A stretch of DNA of 64,000 bases from Clostridia bacterium (GTDB taxonomy: Bacteria > Bacillota > Clostridia > Oscillospirales > CAG-272), in contig JAGARU010000146.1 of NCBI GenBank assembly GCA_017622085.1, forward strand, positions 1 to 64,000, in the 5' to 3' direction. The notes beneath the pieces are model-generated. The model did not search any database, was not told where the DNA came from, and saw only the letters and a program-made list of their open reading frames with translations. The position numbers were made by a program, and so were the translations under genes. Positions 59,538 to 64,000 of the stretch are shown here, piece by piece. Every line of letters starts with the position of its first letter. The stretch's first letter is position 1.

Positions 59538-59655
59538 ATAAGTTCCTACCAACAGAAAAACACCACCAAAGAGATTTTCTTGGTGGTGTTCGTGTTTTCT
59601 CCGTTAAAGATGCATAGCAGAGCAAGTGCTTTTTTTGCTGTGTCTCTTATGAAGA

Positions 59656-60342
59656 TCAAGGAAGAATCAGCGTATAATCACCGGAGAGGAGGGTTTTGGC
59701 AAGGTCGGCCTCGGTGCGGATGCGGTGGGGGCATTCAATGCCGCCGACGGGAACAGTTTGGGTATTATGGGTATCCGCGCTGGAGGTGCGGATCAAATGA
59801 GGGTGAGCATCGGCGAAGGCGACGGCCTTTTCGTTCATTTCCGGGGTACTGTTGCCGCGGTTATAGACCTCGACGCCGTCGATGGTCTCTACAGGCAACG
59901 GGCCGGGCTCGGGGATATAAGAGGCCTCCCGGTAGGGGTGGGCTTGAATTACGACCACGCCGTTTTCTCGCATAACTCTCGACCAGACGTCAAGGCGGCC
60001 ATGGTGGAGCTCCGGGTGACGGTAGAGCACGGCGGGGGTAAGGCCGTAGCAAAGAATTTCAAGGCCGGGAACAACGCTTTCCTCAACACCAAACAGAATG
60101 TCGAGATCGTAAGCCTCGGCGGCTTGTTTACAGGCAAGATAGTCCTTTTCGTAGGCGGCTACAAAATCCTGCCAGGAAAGCGTGCGGTCGATGCCGCTGT
60201 TTCCGTGATAGAAGTGGTTTGTCAGTACCGTACCTGCGTAGCCGTTCTCCGCCAGAGCCCGGCACAGCTCGGTGGGGGTCATGGCGCCGCAGAGGGAGCA
60301 CGGGGTGGTATGGGTGTGAAGCTGATATTTATAGGTCGGCAT
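59656..60342 (-). CDS. PHP-domain metal-dependent phosphoesterase
   Basis: The 228-residue protein has PHP metal motifs YQLHTHTTPCS, LTNHFYHG, VEESV, QAHPYRE and SSADTHNTQ. The family includes histidinol phosphatases and nucleic-acid or nucleotide phosphoesterases; the substrate here is not evident. It is the last gene of the operon starting with the DUF2975 gene, 2 bases after the DUF5662 stop. Confidence 0.85.
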   Translation of the reverse strand: MPTYKYQLHTHTTPCSLCGAMTPTELCRALAENGYAGTVLTNHFYHGNSGIDRTLSWQDFVAAYEKDYLACKQAAEAYDLDILFGVEESVVPGLEILCYGLTPAVLYRHPELHHGRLDVWSRVMRENGVVVIQAHPYREASYIPEPGPLPVETIDGVEVYNRGNSTPEMNEKAVAFADAHPHLIRTSSADTHNTQTVPVGGIECPHRIRTEADLAKTLLSGDYTLILP

Positions 60343-60344
60343 GA

Positions 60345-60887
60345 TTATTTGTCCTTTTTGTGTTCTTTATAGTAGCTTCGGAGATAGCGGAGAGTTTCAT
60401 GCTCTCCTTTTTCCTTCAGCATGACCAGCCAGCTTTCCAAAAGATCGGAGGTTTCCGGGTGAATGGTGCGTCTGGCCTTGCCGCCGAGGAAATAATCCAA
60501 GGGGTGGGAATCCGTATACTTATCCTTTAAATAGGTTTTGCTGGCCGCCACGCGGTCGCAGAACATTTCGAGGCAATATTTGAGGGGCATTTTAACGGGC
60601 ATTACCCTACGTTCTATGGGATTATAGTCCATCCAATACTCAAAGTGGTGTTTGTTTCTTCCCTTATGGTGAAGCCAGGCGGCAGAGTAGCCGTAGGCTT
60701 CCCTCTCCCCCTCGTTCGGACTGCGCTTGCCGGTATAGTATTTGACGCCCACAAAGAACTCGGCCGGGGAGAATTTGGACAGATCGTGGGTCAGTCCTTG
60801 CCAAGGGATGCCAACCTTTTTGGCGTGGCGGTAGACGGCGCGTCGGTGGGCAATGATGGTGCCTAAGTGGCCGAAAAAGCGATTCAT
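60345..60887 (-). CDS. DUF5662-family protein
   Basis: The 180-residue protein has a conserved-looking His/Asp set (THDLSKFSPAEFF and WLHHKGRNKHHFEYW) that recalls an HD-type or catalase-like metal site. It matches the DUF5662 type seen in Clostridia. Function is unknown. Its start overlaps the DUF4153 stop (ATGA). Confidence 0.75.
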   Translation of the reverse strand: MNRFFGHLGTIIAHRRAVYRHAKKVGIPWQGLTHDLSKFSPAEFFVGVKYYTGKRSPNEGEREAYGYSAAWLHHKGRNKHHFEYWMDYNPIERRVMPVKMPLKYCLEMFCDRVAASKTYLKDKYTDSHPLDYFLGGKARRTIHPETSDLLESWLVMLKEKGEHETLRYLRSYYKEHKKDK

Positions 60888-62425
60888 TGGACGGTCATCT
60901 CCTTTAGCTCTGCTAAATCGATGCGTGAAAGGGCCTTCCTTGCCCGGTAGGCAGGCAGGTCAAAGGTGAAGATTCCGCTATTTTTGTCCACCTCGTGGAG
61001 CTGACCTCGCAGATAATCCGTTACCTTGTTTCTGAGCATTTCGTCCGCGGTATCGGGCATATTCTCATAGAGGTATACCATGGCGGGGACGGCGGCATCA
61101 TCCAGGTCGTACATAGCGATGACATCCACGTCCTCCAACGAGCCGTCCAGATACCGATCCACGTTATACTCGGCGATTTGGGCATCGGGGCCAGAAAGCG
61201 CGAGGATGGAGAAAAAGGCGAGGCATACGAGGACGGAGACCAGCACCGGCTTAAAGCGCTTTACGTACATGGAGGTGGCCGTCAGGATAAACAGAACAGC
61301 CAAAAGGAGCATAAACCAAGTGGCGTAGACGCGCAATTGAGTAAGGCCGAAGCGGTCAATATACAGCACCATTTTTGAGATCGCGGTGCTGATGAGAATC
61401 AGCGTAAAGACGGAGAGAACGGTGGTAACCAGCTTCAAAACAAGGGGCGGACGATCGTCCTTACGCCGGATAAAAAGGGTGGCGATCAGAATAAGGATGA
61501 AATTGATGACGGAAACAGCGCAAAGCTGGAAGAAGCCTTCCCTTGCATATTCCGCATAGCTGAAGTCCTCCGGAAGAATACCGGTGAAGCCGGAAACATA
61601 GTATTTCCATTGGGAAACAAAGAATACCACGTAGACAAACAGGAGGGGCAGAACGGCGGTAAGGACGGTGACGGAGGATAAAATTCGGAAGCGGCGGCGG
61701 GTATCGGCCAAGCTCTCCTCGGTGACGGTGTCCTCGCCCAATCCGTCGGTGGCGGAGGCGTACACGCTGAACACGGCCATGCCCATGGGGATGGCAAGGA
61801 GCAGATGGAAGAGGTGGGTGAAGAGGTCACCCAGCTTGATGCTGAAGATATTATCAATCAGCCGCGAGAAGCCGGAATCGTAAGAAAGAAGGAGACCGAC
61901 GATAAGAGTGGGAACTAAGGCGAGAAATGCGCCCAAAAGGATACGGCCGATCACCTTACCGCTTCCCTTTCCCCGCCCCATGAAGAGGGCGCTGAACAGG
62001 GCACGGAGTGAGCGGAACGGAAGAACAAAGAGGGCTCTGACGTAATCCATAAGAAGCACGGCGGAGAAGCTCTTTTGCCCGGTAGCAACGTATACGAAAT
62101 AGCAATAGGTCAGAATAGCATAGCCATAGGCGAAAAAGCTTAAGAAGGAATTGGCGGAGAGCATGGGAACGGCGGATAGGAGGATCGCCGACACACCTAC
62201 AGCGATGGGATAGGCGCGGAGCTTGATTTTTGCGACGGTCAAAAGGATTGCCGTCCCAATATAAAGGAGGGCTACTAAAAGGAGTCCTCCCAAGGGATAC
62301 TCCCCTACCGGGAAGGCGGTACAAAACAGGAAGGCGCACAGGTAGGTAAGCCAGGCAAGGATGCATTCCGGAATTTTATACGCACGCATTGGTTTTTGTA
62401 CGGTGGATTCTACGGTTTCGTTCAT
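60884..62425 (-). CDS. DUF4153-type polytopic membrane protein
   Basis: The 513-residue protein has about eleven membrane helices and a C-terminal soluble part. The pattern (ALFMGRGKGSGKVIGRILLGA ... RRRFRILSSVTVLTAVLPLLFVYVVFFVSQWKYYVSGF) is typical of DUF4153 proteins. These often sit beside DUF2975 and YozG-like genes, as here. AAGGAG is 5 bases before the ATG at 62425. Confidence 0.85.
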   Translation of the reverse strand: MNETVESTVQKPMRAYKIPECILAWLTYLCAFLFCTAFPVGEYPLGGLLLVALLYIGTAILLTVAKIKLRAYPIAVGVSAILLSAVPMLSANSFLSFFAYGYAILTYCYFVYVATGQKSFSAVLLMDYVRALFVLPFRSLRALFSALFMGRGKGSGKVIGRILLGAFLALVPTLIVGLLLSYDSGFSRLIDNIFSIKLGDLFTHLFHLLLAIPMGMAVFSVYASATDGLGEDTVTEESLADTRRRFRILSSVTVLTAVLPLLFVYVVFFVSQWKYYVSGFTGILPEDFSYAEYAREGFFQLCAVSVINFILILIATLFIRRKDDRPPLVLKLVTTVLSVFTLILISTAISKMVLYIDRFGLTQLRVYATWFMLLLAVLFILTATSMYVKRFKPVLVSVLVCLAFFSILALSGPDAQIAEYNVDRYLDGSLEDVDVIAMYDLDDAAVPAMVYLYENMPDTADEMLRNKVTDYLRGQLHEVDKNSGIFTFDLPAYRARKALSRIDLAELKEMTVQ

Positions 62426-62438
62426 GATAACTCCTTTC

Positions 62439-62642
62439 TTAGTCCTCGCGGAACTCGAGAATATCCTCCACTTGGCAATCCAGCGCGCGGCAGATGGCGT
62501 CAAGTGTGGAGAAGCGAATGGCTTTGGCTTTGTTGTTTTTTAAAATCGACAGATTGGCCAGAGTGATACCCACCTTATCGGACAGCTCGTTTAAGGACAT
62601 TTTGCGCTTGGCCATCATGACATCCAGGTTAATTACGATCAT
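62439..62642 (-). CDS. Small XRE regulator of the YozG type
   Basis: The 67-residue protein is a single helix-turn-helix (MIVINLDVMMAKRKMSLNEL ... TLANLSILKNNKAKAIRFST ... ALDCQVEDIL). The HTH_26/YozG type is normally paired with DUF2975 membrane proteins. The ATG at 62642 has GAGG 5 bases upstream. It is encoded between the DUF2975 and DUF4153 genes and probably regulates the operon, perhaps at the palindrome 63191-63207. Confidence 0.88.
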   Translation of the reverse strand: MIVINLDVMMAKRKMSLNELSDKVGITLANLSILKNNKAKAIRFSTLDAICRALDCQVEDILEFRED

Positions 62643-62650
62643 TGGGCACC

Positions 62651-63124
62651 TCACACGGTCAAGTCGTTCTCAGACTTGATGGCGGTGGCCTCCTCGATCA
62701 CGTTCTTAACCACGCGCACGCAAAGGCCCAAAAAGCCGGCCAAAAGGGTGATGCAGAGGGCAACACGGAAATAAATGCCTACGGCAATGAAAATAAATCC
62801 GATCAGGAAACAACACCAGGAGATGCCGCGGATGAGGCGGATGCTACCCGGCGTAAAGACCAGCTCGCGACGAACGCGCAAAAGCAGGCGGAGCAAAAGG
62901 ACGTCGGTGAAAACGGTAACGGCCAAAATAGCATAAGCCATGGCGTACAAAAGGATCACATCCGTATACGTCAGGGTGCTATGGCCGTGCATGGTATCAT
63001 GAATGCGGATCAGCGTCTCCATAATGCGCGGCATAAAGGCGGCGCCAAGCACACACATAACGAACAAGAGGCCGGAAGCGGTCAGGGATAAGTGGAGGGA
63101 GCGTTGCTTTGGAATTGTAAGCAT
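62651..63124 (-). CDS. DUF2975-family membrane protein
   Basis: The 157-residue protein has four membrane helices (near 14-32, 52-76, 98-116, 118-140) and the DUF2975 pattern (LLLRVRRELVFTPGSIRLIRGISWCCFLIG). DUF2975 proteins with a YozG-type regulator are thought to form a membrane-regulated control pair. It is the first gene of the operon; its stop lies 8 bases before the regulator start. Confidence 0.88.
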   Translation of the reverse strand: MLTIPKQRSLHLSLTASGLLFVMCVLGAAFMPRIMETLIRIHDTMHGHSTLTYTDVILLYAMAYAILAVTVFTDVLLLRLLLRVRRELVFTPGSIRLIRGISWCCFLIGFIFIAVGIYFRVALCITLLAGFLGLCVRVVKNVIEEATAIKSENDLTV

Positions 63125-63154
63125 AGGATTCTCCTTTTGGTTCTCTTTGTTCCT

Positions 63155-63183
63155 ATCCTATCACACGTCAGTCTGTTTGTCAA
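63155..63183 (-). promoter_or_regulatory. Promoter of the DUF2975-YozG-DUF4153 operon
   Basis: TTGACA (63178-63183), 17 bases, TAGGAT (63155-63160) on the minus strand. Confidence 0.8.
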
Positions 63184-63190
63184 TATATTT

Positions 63191-63207
63191 TTATCGTTTT
63201 TCGATAA
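63191..63207. promoter_or_regulatory. Palindromic candidate operator
   Basis: TTATCGTTTTTCGATAA is a perfect palindrome (6-bp arms, 5-base spacer) 8 bases upstream of the -35 of the DUF2975 operon and 12 bases upstream of the divergent promoter. A likely site for the YozG-type regulator. Confidence 0.55.
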
Positions 63208-63218
63208 TATTTTTTGCC

Positions 63219-63247
63219 TTGCATTTCTTGCGGGGGTATGGTATAAT
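63219..63247 (+). promoter_or_regulatory. Promoter of the endonuclease/phosphatase gene
   Basis: TTGCAT (63219-63224), 17 bases, TATAAT (63242-63247), 32 bases before the start codon. Confidence 0.75.
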
Positions 63248-63279
63248 AAGGAAAATTCTAAGAAACGGCGGTACAGACC

Positions 63280-64000
63280 ATGGAACTTAAGGTTATGTCT
63301 TTTAATTTACGGTATGAGAACGATTATGACGGAATTAACGCCTTTAAGCACCGCAAGCCACAGATTTTGCAGGTGATCCGGGAGGAAAATCCGGACCTCA
63401 TCGGCTTTCAGGAGGGCACGGATTCCATGCGCGCCTGGCTCAGGGATCAATTGACCGACTATCTGGTGCTGGGCTGTGGTAGAAATGCTGATTACACGGG
63501 CGAGAGCGGACCCATCGCCATTCGCCGAGATCGGTTGAGTCTTCTTTCCTACCGCACGGTTTGGCTTTCTCCGACGCCGGACGTGCCCGGCAGCCGTTAT
63601 GTGGACAGTGACCAGAGCTCCTGCCCTCGGATCTATCAGGAGGCACGGATGGTGCTGCCCGGCTCCAAACAAATCTTGCGTCTGATCAACGTACACACCG
63701 ACCATGCAGGTGAGATAGCTCGGATGCTGGAGGTAAAGCAGCTTCTGTCGGAGCTTGGTGACCCCGGAGAGGACGTGCTGATTTACACCGGCGATTTTAA
63801 TGCAACGCCGGAGGCGCCTGAGATCCGCTACATGACGGAGGCTCGGCCCGAGCTGGGGCTTCGGGATGCTACGTCTGAGCTTGGCGGAACCTTCCATGAT
63901 TTTGGACGGATGGAGCCCATTAAGATCGACTATCTTTTCACAAATGCAAGCTTCCGCGACACCCGTCAGATTCACTGGGAGCCGGACTATATATCCGACC
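63280..64000 (+). CDS. Endonuclease/exonuclease/phosphatase-family protein (3' end outside window)
   Basis: The first 240 codons are present and the frame is open to the window edge. Motifs of the EEP/DNase I-like fold are in order: MSFNLRY (metal Asn), IGFQEG (metal Glu), NVHTDHA, YTGDFNATP (Asp-x-Asn) and KIDYLFTN. The final Ser-Asp-His motif should lie just past the edge. Substrates of the family range from nucleic acids to sugar phosphates; this type (small, no signal peptide) is often annotated as a metal-dependent hydrolase of unknown substrate. ATG at 63280; the ribosome-binding site is weak. Confidence 0.85.
   Translation, partial: MELKVMSFNLRYENDYDGINAFKHRKPQILQVIREENPDLIGFQEGTDSMRAWLRDQLTDYLVLGCGRNADYTGESGPIAIRRDRLSLLSYRTVWLSPTPDVPGSRYVDSDQSSCPRIYQEARMVLPGSKQILRLINVHTDHAGEIARMLEVKQLLSELGDPGEDVLIYTGDFNATPEAPEIRYMTEARPELGLRDATSELGGTFHDFGRMEPIKIDYLFTNASFRDTRQIHWEPDYISD

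Larger units (their letters stand above)
58223..59621. mobile_element. Cassette 4: XRE-type cargo between split terminator arms
   Basis: The flanks AAAAAAAGCACTTGC (58208-58222) and GCAAGTGCTTTTTTT (59622-59636) are exact inverted copies, 15 bases each, and would form one terminator for the convergent PHP gene and tRNA-Leu region if the 1399 bases between were absent. The insert carries one AT-rich XRE regulator, an R4 repeat and several hairpins. Its ends are more diverged than in cassettes 1-3: the right end (reverse strand) has TCTTTAACGGAGAAA, similar to cassette 3, but no clear head hairpin is seen. Confidence 0.6.

Overview
The window looks like a chromosome segment of an anaerobic, probably gut-associated member of the Clostridia. 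The supporting features are an NADH-linked [FeFe]-hydrogenase operon, a sodium-pump decarboxylase beta subunit, ECF transporter genes beside truA, a ClpE-type protease ATPase, a cytosolic GH95 fucosidase and a preQ1-controlled queT. Genus cannot be assigned from the sequence alone. Most genes have moderate GC; a minority, mainly regulators, are clearly AT-rich.

Layout. 1-2.97 kb: the 3' end of a large serine recombinase, a regulator gene that has lost its start, an XRE/TPR regulator and a zinc-ribbon membrane protein. 3.05-7.4 kb: a nucleoside salvage operon (deoC-deoD-deoB-cdd-pdp). 7.5-12.6 kb: a secreted chagasin-like protein, asnB, radA, cwlD and a membrane protein. 12.8-22.8 kb: a Xer-type recombinase, an acyl carrier protein, a TagA-type glycosyltransferase, a phosphopantetheinyl transferase and several small enzymes and regulators. 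22.8-33.3 kb: a decarboxylase beta/gamma pair, a ten-gene hydrogenase operon that also carries sensory and signalling proteins, and an Mrp ATPase. 33.5-44.8 kb: a degenerate P-type ATPase, clpE, cvpA, a DUF5711 gene, truA, ecfT-ecfA2-ecfA1, a methyltransferase and ruvC. 45-52.9 kb: a DUF951 gene, yfhO, ruvAB, an M14 peptidase and a trigger-factor-like lipoprotein. 53.4-58.1 kb: a HAD phosphatase, queT, a D-amino acid transaminase, a GH95 enzyme and tRNA-Leu(UAG). 58.3-64 kb: an XRE regulator, an operon of PHP, DUF5662, DUF4153, YozG-like and DUF2975 genes, and a partial endonuclease/phosphatase gene.

The most striking observation is a set of four one-gene cassettes (13886-15623, 21193-22772, 52919-54164, 58223-59621). 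Each lies between two convergent genes (one of them a tRNA). Each is bracketed by the two separated arms of what reads as one bidirectional rho-independent terminator: an A-run plus GC-rich arm on the left, and its exact reverse complement plus a T-run on the right. The cassettes appear to have been inserted into the terminator loop. Two of them share near-identical ends (a 30-bp hairpin head and a tail of about 360 bp) but carry unrelated regulator genes, an AraC type and an XRE type. A third has ends of the same shape but different stem sequence. All four contain a copy of the same palindromic repeat of about 115-145 bp. No transposase is present in any of them. This looks like an exchangeable-cargo mobile unit that targets terminators, and it is the best candidate here for an undescribed system.

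Other notable items are a P-type ATPase homologue that has lost its catalytic signatures, a second hydrogenase-like protein with an altered H-cluster motif among signalling proteins, an orphan decarboxylase beta/gamma pair, a class I preQ1 riboswitch, and a hairpin that appears to act both as a terminator and as a mask for the cwlD ribosome-binding site.
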